Shown here: piece by piece, positions 1-8,522 of the stretch | How the letters are laid out: every line of letters begins with the position of its first letter | Position numbering within the stretch: the first letter of the stretch is position 1 | Assembly (NCBI GenBank): GCA_900100835.1 | Contig: FNCM01000009.1 | Coordinates: forward strand, 1-64,000 | Direction of reading: 5' to 3' | From: Selenomonas sp. WCT3 | GTDB lineage: Bacteria > Bacillota > Negativicutes > Selenomonadales > Selenomonadaceae | Length of the DNA stretch: 64,000 bases | Notes under the pieces: model-generated | Database searches by the model: none | Told to the model about the DNA's origin: nothing | What the model saw: only the letters and a program-made list of their open reading frames with translations | Position numbers and translations under genes: made by a program

Positions 1-105
1 ATGCCTGTATGGTTCCACCTGTTCCCATACCGAACACAGTAGTTAAGCATACAGAGGCCGAAAGTACTTGTCTGGAGACGGACTGGGAGGATAGGTAATT
101 GCCGG
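1..105 (+). rRNA. rrf: 5S ribosomal RNA, 3' part
   Basis: The window opens inside a 5S rRNA gene. The conserved segment around CCGAACACAGTAGTTAAG (30-47) and the later GGGAGGATAGG (85-95) are typical of bacterial 5S. Roughly the first 10-20 bases lie outside the window. The end near 105 is set where the terminal stem strand (AATTGCCGGT) finishes, just before the tRNA cluster. The rest of the rRNA operon should lie immediately upstream. Confidence 0.9.
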
Positions 106-112
106 TTTTGAT

Positions 113-188
113 TCCTCGATAGCTCAGTCGGTAGAGCACCTGACTGTTAATCAGGCTGTCGCAGGTTCGAATCCTGCTCGAGGAGCCA
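113..188 (+). tRNA. tRNA-Asn (GTT)
   Basis: Cloverleaf with acceptor TCCTCGA/TCGAGGA, anticodon loop CTGTTAA and encoded CCA. First tRNA after the 5S gene. Confidence 0.96.
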
Positions 189-212
189 ATTTTGTTCATA
201 CCCTGGGGTGAT

Positions 213-289
213 TGGGGTATAGCCAAGTCGGTTAAGGCACGGGACTTTGACTCCCGCATCCGCTGGTTCGAGTCCAGCTACCCCAGCCA
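213..289 (+). tRNA. tRNA-Gln (TTG)
   Basis: Acceptor TGGGGTA/TACCCCA, anticodon loop CTTTGAC with TTG at the anticodon position, encoded CCA. Confidence 0.95.
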
Positions 290-294
290 GATAT

Positions 295-370
295 GGTTCA
301 CTAGCTCAGTTGGTAGAGCACCTGACTTTTAATCAGGGTGTCCCGGGTTCGAATCCCGGGTGAGCCACCA
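295..370 (+). tRNA. tRNA-Lys (TTT)
   Basis: Acceptor GGTTCAC/GTGAGCC, anticodon loop CTTTTAA, encoded CCA. Confidence 0.95.
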
Positions 371-400
371 TTTTTTAACAATATCCACTTGATTGTTTTT

Positions 401-475
401 GGCGCGTTGGTCAAGCGGTTAAGACACCGCCCTTTCACGGCGGCTTCATGGGTTCGAATCCCATACGCGTCACCA
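401..475 (+). tRNA. tRNA-Glu (TTC)
   Basis: Acceptor GGCGCGT/ACGCGTC, anticodon loop CTTTCAC, encoded CCA. Confidence 0.95.
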
Positions 476-483
476 TTTATCAT

Positions 484-559
<76 letters not shown>

Positions 560-565
560 TTTTAT

Positions 566-641
566 GGGCGATTAGCTCAGCTGGGAGAGCGCCTGCCTTA
601 CAAGCAGGATGTCAGCAGTTCGATCCTGTTATCGCCCACCA
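566..641 (+). tRNA. tRNA-Val (TAC)
   Basis: Acceptor GGGCGAT/ATCGCCC, anticodon loop CTTACAA, encoded CCA. Confidence 0.95.
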
Positions 642-647
642 TATTAT

Positions 648-724
648 GGCCCGGTAGTTTAGTTGGTTAGAATGCCGCCCTGTCACGGCGGAGGTCAGGG
701 GTTCAAGTCCCCTTCGGGTCGCCA
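648..724 (+). tRNA. tRNA-Asp (GTC)
   Basis: Acceptor GGCCCGG/TCGGGTC, anticodon loop CTGTCAC, encoded CCA. Confidence 0.95.
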
Positions 725-778
725 TTTTGATTTTTAACGCCTTATGGCGTTATAAATATATATACAACTTGTTAAAAT

Positions 779-854
779 GCCTCTGTAGCTCAGTTGGTAG
801 AGCAGGGGACTGAAAATCCCCGTGTCAGTGGTTCGATTCCGCTCGGAGGCACCA
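779..854 (+). tRNA. tRNA-Phe (GAA)
   Basis: Acceptor GCCTCTG/CGGAGGC, discriminator A, anticodon loop CTGAAAA, encoded CCA. Confidence 0.95.
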
Positions 855-863
855 TTTTATCAA

Positions 864-939
864 GCTGGTGTAGCTCAATTGGTAGAGCAGCTGACTTGTA
901 ATCAGCAGGTTGGGGGTTCAATTCCTCTCGCCAGCTCCA
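864..939 (+). tRNA. tRNA-Thr (TGT)
   Basis: Acceptor GCTGGTG/CGCCAGC, anticodon loop CTTGTAA, encoded CCA. Confidence 0.95.
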
Positions 940-951
940 CTTGTTTTATTT

Positions 952-1025
<74 letters not shown>

Positions 1026-1041
1026 TTATTGATATGTTACT

Positions 1042-1130
1042 GCCGGGGTGGCGGAACTGGCAGACGCAACGGACTTAAAATCCGTCGGTTGGAAACAACC
1101 GTACCGGTTCGATTCCGGTCCTCGGCACCA
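1042..1130 (+). tRNA. tRNA-Leu (TAA)
   Basis: Class II tRNA with a long variable arm, anticodon loop CTTAAAA, encoded CCA. Confidence 0.95.
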
Positions 1131-1165
1131 CCTTTTATGAAGGCGGTTAATTAAATAGTTATTAT

Positions 1166-1252
1166 GCGGACGTGGCGGAATCGGCAGACGCGCTAGTTTC
1201 AGGTACTAGTGGTGGTGACATCGTGGAGGTTCAAGTCCTCTCGTCCGCACCA
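1166..1252 (+). tRNA. tRNA-Leu (CAG), copy 1
   Basis: Class II tRNA, acceptor GCGGACG/CGTCCGC, anticodon loop TTCAGGT, encoded CCA. Its body is identical to the copy at 1520-1606 except for one acceptor-stem base pair. Confidence 0.95.
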
Positions 1253-1272
1253 TATATTTTTTTTGCTAAAAT

Positions 1273-1358
1273 GCGGTTGTGGCGGAATTGGCAGACGCGC
1301 TACTTTGAGGGGGTAGTGTTCACAAGACGTATGGGTTCAAGTCCCATCAACCGCACCA
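1273..1358 (+). tRNA. tRNA-Leu (GAG), copy 1
   Basis: Class II tRNA, acceptor GCGGTTG/CAACCGC, anticodon loop TTGAGGG, encoded CCA. Near-identical to the copy at 1614-1699. Confidence 0.95.
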
Positions 1359-1373
1359 TATATTGAAATGCAG

Positions 1374-1403
1374 CCATCTGATAGATTTGTCAGGTGGTTT
1401 TTT
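1374..1403 (+). terminator. Rho-independent terminator of the rRNA-tRNA operon
   Basis: Stem CCATCTGA/TCAGGTGG followed by six T residues, directly after the first leucine tRNA pair. Confidence 0.75.
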
Positions 1404-1447
1404 AGTATCCTGAAGCAAAAAAGCTAAAAAATTTTGGCGAAAAGTGT

Positions 1448-1476
1448 TGACAATAAAATATATTTCCCTTATAATA
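1448..1476 (+). promoter_or_regulatory. Consensus sigma-70 promoter for the second leucine tRNA pair
   Basis: TTGACA (1448-1453), 17-base spacer, TATAAT (1471-1476): a perfect consensus promoter about 40 bases ahead of the duplicated leucine tRNAs. Confidence 0.85.
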
Positions 1477-1519
1477 TTTTATGTTGATTCGGTACTTTTA
1501 CCGAGTGACAATTGAATAG

Positions 1520-1606
1520 GCGGATGTGGCGGAATCGGCAGACGCGCTAGTTTCAGGTACTAGTGGTGGTGACATCGTGGAGGTTCAAGTCCTCTCATCC
1601 GCACCA
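1520..1606 (+). tRNA. tRNA-Leu (CAG), copy 2
   Basis: Same sequence as copy 1 apart from a compensated acceptor pair: GCGGATG/CATCCGC instead of GCGGACG/CGTCCGC. Confidence 0.95.
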
Positions 1607-1613
1607 TGTTCTT

Positions 1614-1699
1614 GCGGTCGTGGCGGAATTGGCAGACGCGCTACTTTGAGGGGGTAGTGTTCACAAGACGTATGGGTTCAAGTCCCATCGACCGCACCA
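1614..1699 (+). tRNA. tRNA-Leu (GAG), copy 2
   Basis: Same sequence as copy 1 apart from a compensated acceptor pair: GCGGTCG/CGACCGC instead of GCGGTTG/CAACCGC. Confidence 0.95.
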
Positions 1700-1710
1700 T
1701 TGAAATTTTA

Positions 1711-1736
1711 GCTCAGACTTTTGTCTGGGCTTTTCT
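1711..1736 (+). terminator. Terminator of the second leucine tRNA unit
   Basis: GCTCAGAC/GTCTGGGC stem followed by TTTTCTT. Confidence 0.75.
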
Positions 1737-1766
1737 TGTATCGTAAGATCATACAAGGAGGTATCC

Positions 1767-3101
1767 ATGAAATTTTTGCAGATGATAGGCATTTGCGGCT
1801 GCCTTCTGTTCGGGGAATTACTCCTGCCGCTTCGCGGTTTTGCTGCGGCGATAACACCGCAGGAGGCGGAGCTTTATTTTACCTCAAGTCTGGTGTCTAT
1901 GGCGGCTTATAGCGAAGGGTTAAATATCATGACACGAGAATGGCTGCAGCAGAGCGGCTGGTACTTTGATTCACGGGAGAATCTTAATCGGGTGGCAGAT
2001 GGCCGCTTCCATTTGGTGTCGCGGAATCTTAGGGGAAATCAGTCGGTATATTTTCTGGCGTTCCCCGGAACCGAACGCTTGAAAGATGCCGAAATTGATT
2101 TCCGGGTGAAGCGGGTGGTTTTTGGTGGAAAAACGCCTCAGGAATTTAAAGCTATGGCGGCCTTGGGAGACCATAATGGCGCGCAACCGTTGGTGCATCA
2201 AGGCTTTAATGACTACATCCAGGTAGCTCTTTTCCAGCAGCCGTTGGATGAATTTGGCAATCGCACGGCGGGGGAATTCCTGGCTCAGGAGCTGCGGCAA
2301 AATCCCAATGAAATCCTCTATTTGACCGGACATAGCCTAGGCGGTGCTTCTGCAACGCTGGCAGCTGCCCGTTTTGCTGATTTGGGCGTTCGCCCAGAAC
2401 AATTGCAGGTAGTTACCTTCGGGGCACCAGCTGTGGGTAATGAGACCTTTGCCCGTTTGTATGAGCATAAGATGAATCTCACGCGTATTACCATGGCTGC
2501 CGACCCCGTCAAAAGTGTGCTGCAGTCGTTGACTGGTGGATTTGTCCAATTCGGGAAAAAGATAGTCTGGAAGAACAATAAGTTCGAGCGGTTTGCTCAT
2601 GATATGGTTCTGTATCTTGACCAAAGCCTGCGGGCCTATCAGGACACCCATCCCGAGAATGAGTTGACTCCGGCAATGCTGCAGGGAACACCGGTGAAGC
2701 TCAGCGGTGGTGTTTATGTTGCGCCGTTTGAATTTAAGTTGGATAAGAAACTTCAACCAGATTTGCCCTATATGCGGCGTACCCTGCGGGAATCGTTGAA
2801 GCAGGATTACGCGCCGGTGATTCTGTCGGAGTCGAAGGAGAAGAAAAGCCTGGCTGAGCTTTGTGCGGAGCAGAAGCAGGCGGGCTGCCGTTATGTTTTG
2901 CTGGAACGATTTACCGGCAGCCGCATTCGCAAGGAGCACAATAATTTCCATATGATAATGGAGGAAGAGCTCTATGATACCGATGGAAATTTGCTGACCA
3001 TGCAGACTACCAGTGCTTCAACGAAAAATCTCACCCCTATTGAAGCTATGGTGTATTTGCAGTTCCAGGCGAAAGAACAGCGGGATCAATTCTTGCAGTG
3101 A
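1767..3101 (+). CDS. Exported class 3 lipase-like alpha/beta hydrolase
   Basis: Protein of 444 residues with an N-terminal Sec-type signal (hydrophobic stretch about 5-24, likely cleavage near FAAA at 25-28), so it should act outside the cytoplasm or in the envelope. The nucleophile elbow GHSLGGA (188-194, Ser190) is the class 3 lipase signature, and VTFGAPAVGN about 25 residues later is the usual following strand. An Asp near 246 (AADPV) may be the catalytic acid. The C-terminal 150 residues are not recognisable. The start is supported by AAGGAGG about six bases upstream. It stands alone between the tRNA terminator and the structured leader. The substrate cannot be read from the sequence; esterase or phospholipase activity is equally possible. 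Confidence 0.85.
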   Translation: MKFLQMIGICGCLLFGELLLPLRGFAAAITPQEAELYFTSSLVSMAAYSEGLNIMTREWLQQSGWYFDSRENLNRVADGRFHLVSRNLRGNQSVYFLAFPGTERLKDAEIDFRVKRVVFGGKTPQEFKAMAALGDHNGAQPLVHQGFNDYIQVALFQQPLDEFGNRTAGEFLAQELRQNPNEILYLTGHSLGGASATLAAARFADLGVRPEQLQVVTFGAPAVGNETFARLYEHKMNLTRITMAADPVKSVLQSLTGGFVQFGKKIVWKNNKFERFAHDMVLYLDQSLRAYQDTHPENELTPAMLQGTPVKLSGGVYVAPFEFKLDKKLQPDLPYMRRTLRESLKQDYAPVILSESKEKKSLAELCAEQKQAGCRYVLLERFTGSRIRKEHNNFHMIMEEELYDTDGNLLTMQTTSASTKNLTPIEAMVYLQFQAKEQRDQFLQ

Positions 3102-3186
3102 GGATGGAGTGCATCGAAATCCTTTGGTGATTTTTTTGTGGGTTATTTAACTGTGTACAGAATACATAAAAAACTCTGAAAACTTA

Positions 3187-3215
3187 TTGACAATTTGCGA
3201 TACTTCAGGTATAGT
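3187..3215 (+). promoter_or_regulatory. Sigma-70 promoter of the structured leader/small RNA
   Basis: TTGACA (3187-3192), 17-base spacer, TATAGT (3210-3215). Transcription should begin near 3222, over 210 bases before the DUF362 gene. Confidence 0.8.
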
Positions 3216-3221
3216 AAAGGT

Positions 3222-3417
3222 AAGCTAAGGGAAAGAAGTTCAGAGCTTTCCCAAAAGCAGCCGGCATGTCAATAAGCAAGGGGAGGAGATTCCGATGGGC
3301 TGGTAAGAACCCCATGGGAAAAAGTACATGGAAAAGATAACAAAACACAGGAAATAACCGCCAACTGGTGACGAGAAAGCCATTGGCGGTTGTTTTCTGT
3401 TATAGATTTCCTGTGTT
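3222..3417 (+). ncRNA. Candidate structured small RNA or attenuator leader
   Basis: The transcript from the promoter at 3187 folds into a 7-bp hairpin (GGGAAAG/CTTTCCC), further small hairpins, and a nested terminator-like hairpin: inner stem ACCGCCAA (3357-3364)/TTGGCGGT (3383-3390) followed by TGTTTT, enclosed by a perfect 12-bp outer stem AACACAGGAAAT (3344-3355)/ATTTCCTGTGTT (3406-3417). A strong ribosome-binding site, AAGGGGAGGAG, sits before a three-codon frame ATG GGC TGG TAA (3295-3306). A 24-codon frame starts at 3266 without a ribosome-binding site. I compared it by eye with T-box, cobalamin, c-di-GMP, yybP-type and SRP RNA consensus and found no match. It could be a free small RNA or a leader controlling the next gene. 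Confidence 0.5.
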
Positions 3418-3437
3418 GTATTTGAGAGGAGTTCCTA

Positions 3438-4562
3438 ATGGAGAAAGCTAACGTTTATTTTACCGATTTTCGCGTGCAGGTAGGCACGAGCCTGCTGCAA
3501 AAGCTTAAAACGCTGTGCATTGCTGCCGGCATCAAAAAGATTGACATGGAGGGCAAATTCGTAGCCATCAAAATGCATTTTGGTGAGCTGGGGAATATGG
3601 CCTTCCTTCGCCCTCAGTATGCTAAGGTCATTGCTGACATCGTCAAGGAGCAGGGCGGTGTTCCCTTTCTGACCGATTGTAATACGCTTTATCCGGGCAG
3701 TCGCAAACATGCCTTGGAGCACTTGGATTGTGCGAATTTTAACGGATTTAATCCCACGACTACAGGCTGTCAAATCATTATCGGCGATGGCTTGAAGGGT
3801 ACCGATGATATCGAAGTACCCGTTAAGAATGGTGAGTATGTGAAAGCCGCCAAAATTGGCCGTGCGATTATGGATGCGGATATTGTAATCAGCTTGTCCC
3901 ATTTTAAAGGGCATGAGATGACAGGCTTTGGCGGTGCAATCAAGAATATTGGTATGGGCTGTGGAAGCCGGGCTGGCAAAATGGAACAGCACTCTTCGGG
4001 AAAATGTGTAGTGAATGAAGACCGCTGCCGTGGCTGCCGTAAGTGTGCGAAGGAATGCGGTTCCAATGCCATTACCTATGAAAACAATAAAGCTGTGATT
4101 CACGCGGATCTCTGCAAAGGCTGCGGCCGCTGCATTGGTGCCTGTGGCTTTTCGGCAATCCGCAACGAACAGTGGGATGCTGGCGACTTGTTGGATAAGA
4201 AGATGGCCGAGTATGCCCAGGCGGTGGTTCAGGACCGTCCTTGCTTCCATGTGAGCCTGGCTATGGATATTTCGCCCAATTGCGACTGCCATGGCGAGAA
4301 TGATGCGCCGATTCTGCCAAACATTGGCATGTTTGCTTCCCTAGACCCGGTGGCCATTGACCAGGCCTGTGTGGATGCTTGCCAGAAAATGACAGCGATT
4401 GAAAACAGCCAGCTGGGGGATAATCTGAAAAAGCCGGATTGGCATCACCATCATGATGTGTTTATGGACAACAATCCGAATGTTCATTGGAAAGAAACCC
4501 TCGAGCACGCAGAGAAAATTGGCATGGGTACTCGGGAGTATGAGCTGGTAAAACTGAAATAA
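3438..4562 (+). CDS. DUF362 domain protein with two 4Fe-4S clusters
   Basis: Protein of 374 residues. The N-terminal two thirds match the DUF362 family (uncharacterised Fe-S centre proteins), including a FGGAIKNIGMGCGSRAGK-like segment near 160-180. A ferredoxin insert follows with CRGCRKCAKECG and CKGCGRCIGACG motifs (about 196-240), each followed by a distant conserved pattern suited to 4Fe-4S binding, so an electron-transfer role is likely. The family's reaction is not established. GAGGAG lies about eight bases before the ATG. Expression may depend on the structured leader ending at 3417. The next gene is 88 bases downstream. Confidence 0.85.
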   Translation: MEKANVYFTDFRVQVGTSLLQKLKTLCIAAGIKKIDMEGKFVAIKMHFGELGNMAFLRPQYAKVIADIVKEQGGVPFLTDCNTLYPGSRKHALEHLDCANFNGFNPTTTGCQIIIGDGLKGTDDIEVPVKNGEYVKAAKIGRAIMDADIVISLSHFKGHEMTGFGGAIKNIGMGCGSRAGKMEQHSSGKCVVNEDRCRGCRKCAKECGSNAITYENNKAVIHADLCKGCGRCIGACGFSAIRNEQWDAGDLLDKKMAEYAQAVVQDRPCFHVSLAMDISPNCDCHGENDAPILPNIGMFASLDPVAIDQACVDACQKMTAIENSQLGDNLKKPDWHHHHDVFMDNNPNVHWKETLEHAEKIGMGTREYELVKLK

Positions 4563-4649
4563 GCAAGCTGTGGGGAAACCGGCAGGATTTTAGTGGAAGT
4601 AGCGCGAATGGTATATAGGACAAACTAGAAAACGAAGGAATGTGTTGAC

Positions 4650-4910
4650 ATGATTGTACTATCGGAATTACTGGCAATCCTGCCGGAAAAACAGCAGGTC
4701 GAAATCAAAGATTATCAGGGCGAAATCGCCGCTGTACCGGAGAAGTATATGTGTCTGCCAGTAGGTGAGATGCATGCGCAGGATTCGGTGCTGGTGATTG
4801 AGATTGCCGATGTGGATAAGCTCTCGATTGAAGAAATGTGCGCCCTGTTATTCAAGGGCAAGGGAAAGGAATCCGAACTTTTCCGCCGCCGCTTTTCCGA
4901 TGAAGAGTGA
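4650..4910 (+). CDS. Hypothetical protein, 86 residues
   Basis: I do not recognise a family. The product is short, acidic and has no signal peptide or membrane segment. Its middle is strand-like (VLVIEIADVDKL) and it ends in a charged FRRRFSDEE. An AAGGA element precedes the ATG and a clear terminator follows at 4938, so it is probably a real gene, possibly transcribed with the DUF362 gene upstream. Confidence 0.6.
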   Translation: MIVLSELLAILPEKQQVEIKDYQGEIAAVPEKYMCLPVGEMHAQDSVLVIEIADVDKLSIEEMCALLFKGKGKESELFRRRFSDEE

Positions 4911-4937
4911 GGAAAAAGATTAAAACTGCATGAAATA

Positions 4938-4967
4938 TGCCGCCTTTGTTAAGGCGGCATTATTTTT
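4938..4967 (+). terminator. Rho-independent terminator
   Basis: TGCCGCCTT/AAGGCGGCA stem with TGTT loop, followed by TTATTTTT. Confidence 0.85.
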
Positions 4968-5063
4968 GCCTTAAAGTTTACATAAATCCCATTAATTTCT
5001 AATATTGCTGCTGGATAATGTAACAAAAGATAGATTCATTATTACAGCAAAGGAGGAATATAT

Positions 5064-5429
5064 ATGGGGATTAACGCAATCAGCGGAATCGGCGCGATGC
5101 AGTATGATAATCAATATTCGGATTCCTCCACGGGGAATAAAAGCAAGGAGTCACCTGGCGATTTCCGTGAAATTCTCGCGAAGGCAACGGCGCGGAATGA
5201 ATCCGAGGAAAAGCAGGTGTCTGGCACGATTACCGTTACGAAGCTGCTCCCGGATGGCACCTTAGTTGTCCGGAGGATGCAGGGCGAGCGCATCCTTTCG
5301 GAACGAAAACTGAGTGGTGCAACGGTTCAGCAGCAGCAAAATTGGCAGGTGGCGGGAAATTCCTTTGCTCAGGCCTATCTGGCGGGCAATCGCGTTGCCG
5401 CTGGTTCCTTGTTTAGTGCAACGGTTTGA
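5064..5429 (+). CDS. Hypothetical protein, 121 residues
   Basis: I do not recognise the family. AAAGGAGGAATATAT before the ATG is a strong ribosome-binding site and a terminator follows at 5492, so it is probably a real single-gene unit. The first 60 residues are polar and probably disordered (many S, N, K, E). The centre has a strand-turn-strand pattern (GTITVTKLLPDGTLVVRRMQG) and the C terminus is Gln/Ala-rich. There is no signal peptide or membrane span. The style resembles accessory proteins of flagellar or secretion systems and a chemoreceptor lies next to it, but this is weak context only. Confidence 0.6.
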   Translation: MGINAISGIGAMQYDNQYSDSSTGNKSKESPGDFREILAKATARNESEEKQVSGTITVTKLLPDGTLVVRRMQGERILSERKLSGATVQQQQNWQVAGNSFAQAYLAGNRVAAGSLFSATV

Positions 5430-5491
5430 TGAGTGGATTTGTCACGTTGGGAATGTAACCCAAGGGAACAAAAAAATATTTACGAGTGGTT

Positions 5492-5537
5492 AAAAGTGTA
5501 CGAGTCTAGTAAGTTACTGGCTAGTGCACTTTTTTTT
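5492..5537 (+). terminator. Rho-independent terminator
   Basis: AAAAGTGTAC pairs with GTGCACTTTT around an inner CTAG/CTAG pairing, followed by a T run. Confidence 0.7.
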
Positions 5538-5645
5538 ATGTGTAAATTTGTCTGTTTGAAGGTTACAGATTTACATAATGTCCTTGAAATTAAGACAATT
5601 TTAGAATAAAATAAGAAAATACTTATGATTTAAGGAGGAAAGGAA

Positions 5646-7625
5646 ATGGGTATTAGACAAAAGTTTTTTGCACTGGCAGGTGTGGCCGGTGTAATCATGG
5701 CAATAGTATCTGGTGTGGGATACTATTTTGCCAGCAGTCATCTCAGCAGCAGCGTAGAACGGGAAATTGCATTTACCATGCAAGGTTCTGCGAACAAACT
5801 GGATGGTTGGCTGTTAGCCAAAAAGCAGGTGGCGGTTTCGGCAGCTGACCTGATGGCCAAACAGGATGATGGAACGAAATCCCCAGAACAGCTGCGGTCG
5901 TTGTTGGCCGTGGCTGGTGAAGATGCCAATGCCGTTTCGGATTTGGTGGTGGGCAACAGCGATGGTACTATTGTGGGGTATCGCGCTGGTAATCTGGCAC
6001 CGAAACTCAATCCACTTACCATGCGGTTTTATAAGCTGCCTAAGGCGTCGGACCAGGTGGAATTTATGGATACTTATGTGGATCGGATTACGGGGAAATT
6101 GGTGGTTTCCATTGCCGCACCGTATCACAATGCCGCTGGCGAATATCGAGGGGCGATTTGTGAAGATATCTTCCTGGACATCCTCAGTGAAGAGGTTAAG
6201 GAGCTCAAGTTTCAGGGAGAAGGCACGGGTTACATCTTCGATAATGCGGGCAATGTCATAGCGACGGAAGACCAGGACGCTTTGAATAAGAATGCGGCTG
6301 ATTTGCCGGAGTTCCAGCAGGAATATGAGCGTATGACGCAACAGGATACTGGATTTACTACGGTCAAGAAAAATGGGGTAGATATGGTCCTGGCTTACGC
6401 GAAAATTCCTAGCACCAATTGGATTGTGGGAATTCTCGTACCAGAGGATGTAATTTATAGCCAGCTTACGGCCTTGAAATGGACTTATGGCATTTTGACG
6501 CTGGTGGGCATTTTGCTGATTGTTTTTGCCTGCCTGCAGTTTGCAACGGGCATTACCCGCCGGATTTTAGAGCTCAAGGAACATGCCGCCGAATTAGCCG
6601 AAGGCAATTTGAGTGGCAAAGACCTTATGAATCTTGATGCCGATGAATTAGGCGACCTTGGCCGCGGGTTCAATGCCATGAAGGCCCACATCAAGAAGCT
6701 CATAACCCAGATGAGTGCAACTTCTGAGCAGGTGGCAGCTTCGAGTGAGGAACTGACGGCAAGTGCCCAGCAATCGGCAGATGCCTCGACCAATGTGGCG
6801 CAGACCGTATCGGAGGTTGCGGCTGGTGTATCCAAACAGACTGGTCATGTGGATAAAGCGGCTAAGAATGTTCAGGAAGTCGTCCTTCAGTTGGGCGGCG
6901 TTGTGGAACAGATCCAGCAGATTACGGAGATGACGGTGGCGGCGGCAAATGCTGCCAGCAATGGCCAGATTTTGATGGAGAAGGCTATAAGCCGCATGGA
7001 GCAGATAGAGTCGAGTGTGGGCGATTCAGCAGGAGTCGTGGCAAAGCTTGGCAAACATTCCCAGGAGATTGGTGCTATCATCGATACGATTTCCGGCATT
7101 GCGGAGCAGACGAATCTGTTGGCGCTTAATGCGGCTATTGAGGCAGCCCGGGCCGGCGAACAGGGCCGTGGGTTCTCGGTAGTGGCGGATGAAGTCCGCA
7201 AACTGGCAGAGCAGTCCCAGGCAGCTACAGAGGAAATCCGCCAGCGAATCGGCGCCGTTCAGAGCGGTACTGGCGAGGCGGTAAGCAGTATGCAGGCCGG
7301 TACCGATGAGGTTCAAGACGGGGTTCAAGCAATCCGCGCCGTCGGCGAGGAGTTCCATAGCATCATGCAGCGGGTTACGGCAATCAAGGAACGCATGGCA
7401 AAGATTGACGAGGCGGTACAGGTGGTATCGGCTGGTGGTTCGCAGATTGAAAGTGCTGTAAACAGCATCGATGAGGTAAGCCGCAAGACGGCAGAACAGA
7501 CAGAGTCGATTTCGGCAGCTACTGAGGAACAGTCGGCTTCGACGCAGGAGATTGCAGCAGCTTCGCAGTCCCTGGCCAAGATGGCTTCTGAGCTTCAGGA
7601 TATGGCAGCCAAATTCCGGGTATAA
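5646..7625 (+). CDS. Methyl-accepting chemotaxis protein (dCache type)
   Basis: Chemoreceptor of 659 residues. TM1 is at about 9-29, a dCache-like periplasmic sensor at about 35-270 (with [20 protein letters not shown] and [14 protein letters not shown] motifs), TM2 at about 278-298, HAMP to about 355, and a cytoplasmic signalling coiled coil to the end. The signalling tip includes [20 protein letters not shown] followed by [17 protein letters not shown], the most conserved part of the family. It should pass ligand occupancy to CheA/CheW. AAGGAGG at 5632-5638 sets the start. It is a single gene with its own terminator. The ligand cannot be read, though dCache domains often bind amino or organic acids. 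Confidence 0.95.
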   Translation: MGIRQKFFALAGVAGVIMAIVSGVGYYFASSHLSSSVEREIAFTMQGSANKLDGWLLAKKQVAVSAADLMAKQDDGTKSPEQLRSLLAVAGEDANAVSDLVVGNSDGTIVGYRAGNLAPKLNPLTMRFYKLPKASDQVEFMDTYVDRITGKLVVSIAAPYHNAAGEYRGAICEDIFLDILSEEVKELKFQGEGTGYIFDNAGNVIATEDQDALNKNAADLPEFQQEYERMTQQDTGFTTVKKNGVDMVLAYAKIPSTNWIVGILVPEDVIYSQLTALKWTYGILTLVGILLIVFACLQFATGITRRILELKEHAAELAEGNLSGKDLMNLDADELGDLGRGFNAMKAHIKKLITQMSATSEQVAASSEELTASAQQSADASTNVAQTVSEVAAGVSKQTGHVDKAAKNVQEVVLQLGGVVEQIQQITEMTVAAANAASNGQILMEKAISRMEQIESSVGDSAGVVAKLGKHSQEIGAIIDTISGIAEQTNLLALNAAIEAARAGEQGRGFSVVADEVRKLAEQSQAATEEIRQRIGAVQSGTGEAVSSMQAGTDEVQDGVQAIRAVGEEFHSIMQRVTAIKERMAKIDEAVQVVSAGGSQIESAVNSIDEVSRKTAEQTESISAATEEQSASTQEIAAASQSLAKMASELQDMAAKFRV

Positions 7626-7683
7626 TTCGGAATAAGGTAACGCGGTTCAGCTGTTGGGACGTGAATATTCATCCAGAAATGAG

Positions 7684-7716
7684 AAAGAGGTTTGCTTTTG
7701 CGGCAAACCTCTTTTG
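7684..7716 (+). terminator. Rho-independent terminator
   Basis: AAAGAGGTTTGC/GCAAACCTCTTT perfect stem followed by TT. Confidence 0.85.
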
Positions 7717-7755
7717 TGATATGATAGGGATAAAAACGAGCAGGAGGACGCAGAA

Positions 7756-8511
7756 ATGAAAATAGCAGCAACGGATTATGATGGAACCCTATGCCCCATT
7801 GGAGAGTCTATTCCAGAGGAGAATATCCAGGCGATAAAAGCCTGGCAGGCGGCAGGCAACAAATTTGGCATTGCCACGGGACGAGGTCTTTCCCTTATTC
7901 GTGAGGCGGTGGAAAAATACGAGGATTTGAAGCTGGATTTCCTTGTCTGCAATAATGGTGCGGTATCGCTGGATGCCCAAGGGAATATGATGCACTGCCA
8001 GCCAATTGCGCCCGAGGTTTTGCGGGGCCTCTTTGGGATGGAGGTGGTGCAGGATGAGCGCTATTCCCTGTTGGTATTCACGGCCCATGAGGTGTATAGC
8101 ATCCGTCCGAATCCGTTGATTCCCCTTGAACTGATTCCGCCGATTTCGGTAGAAGGGGCCCTGCAGCTTTCTGATGTGGTGCAAATCAGCATGAAGTTCA
8201 CCACGCCGGAAGAAGCCCAGCAGGTATCGGAGGATATCCAGGCGAAGTACCCGACACTAGGGGGCAATATCAACCGCAGCTATCTCGATATCAACTATGT
8301 GGAGAGCGACAAGGGCTGGGGCTTGCAGAAGATGCTCGATTCCGGCGATTGGAAGGGAAAGGAACTGCTGGTTATTGGCGATGACAAGAATGATTTGCCG
8401 ATGATTGAACGTTTTCATGGATTTACGGTGGCTACGGCAAAACCGTTTATGCAGGAAGCAGCAGCGAAGGTATACGATACCGTTGGGGCGATGTTGTTAG
8501 ATAATATGTGA
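7756..8511 (+). CDS. Cof-type HAD phosphatase
   Basis: Protein of 251 residues of the haloacid dehalogenase superfamily, Cof/YidA-like. Motif I is DYDGTLCP at the N terminus (nucleophile Asp7, general acid Asp9), with ATGRG as motif II region, a C2-type cap in the middle, and VIGDDKNDLPMIE as motif IV near the end. Members dephosphorylate sugar phosphates, flavin nucleotides and similar small metabolites; the specific substrate is unknown. AGGAGG lies upstream of the ATG. The window holds two other paralogues, at 24970 and 40681. The gene is followed directly by palindrome copy A. Confidence 0.9.
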   Translation: MKIAATDYDGTLCPIGESIPEENIQAIKAWQAAGNKFGIATGRGLSLIREAVEKYEDLKLDFLVCNNGAVSLDAQGNMMHCQPIAPEVLRGLFGMEVVQDERYSLLVFTAHEVYSIRPNPLIPLELIPPISVEGALQLSDVVQISMKFTTPEEAQQVSEDIQAKYPTLGGNINRSYLDINYVESDKGWGLQKMLDSGDWKGKELLVIGDDKNDLPMIERFHGFTVATAKPFMQEAAAKVYDTVGAMLLDNM

Positions 8512-8522
8512 ATCGCGGCAAA

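Noticed and set aside
3222..3417. Known RNA: T-box, cobalamin, c-di-GMP or yybP riboswitch, SRP RNA or tmRNA
   Set aside because: None of the conserved core sequences I know for these could be found.
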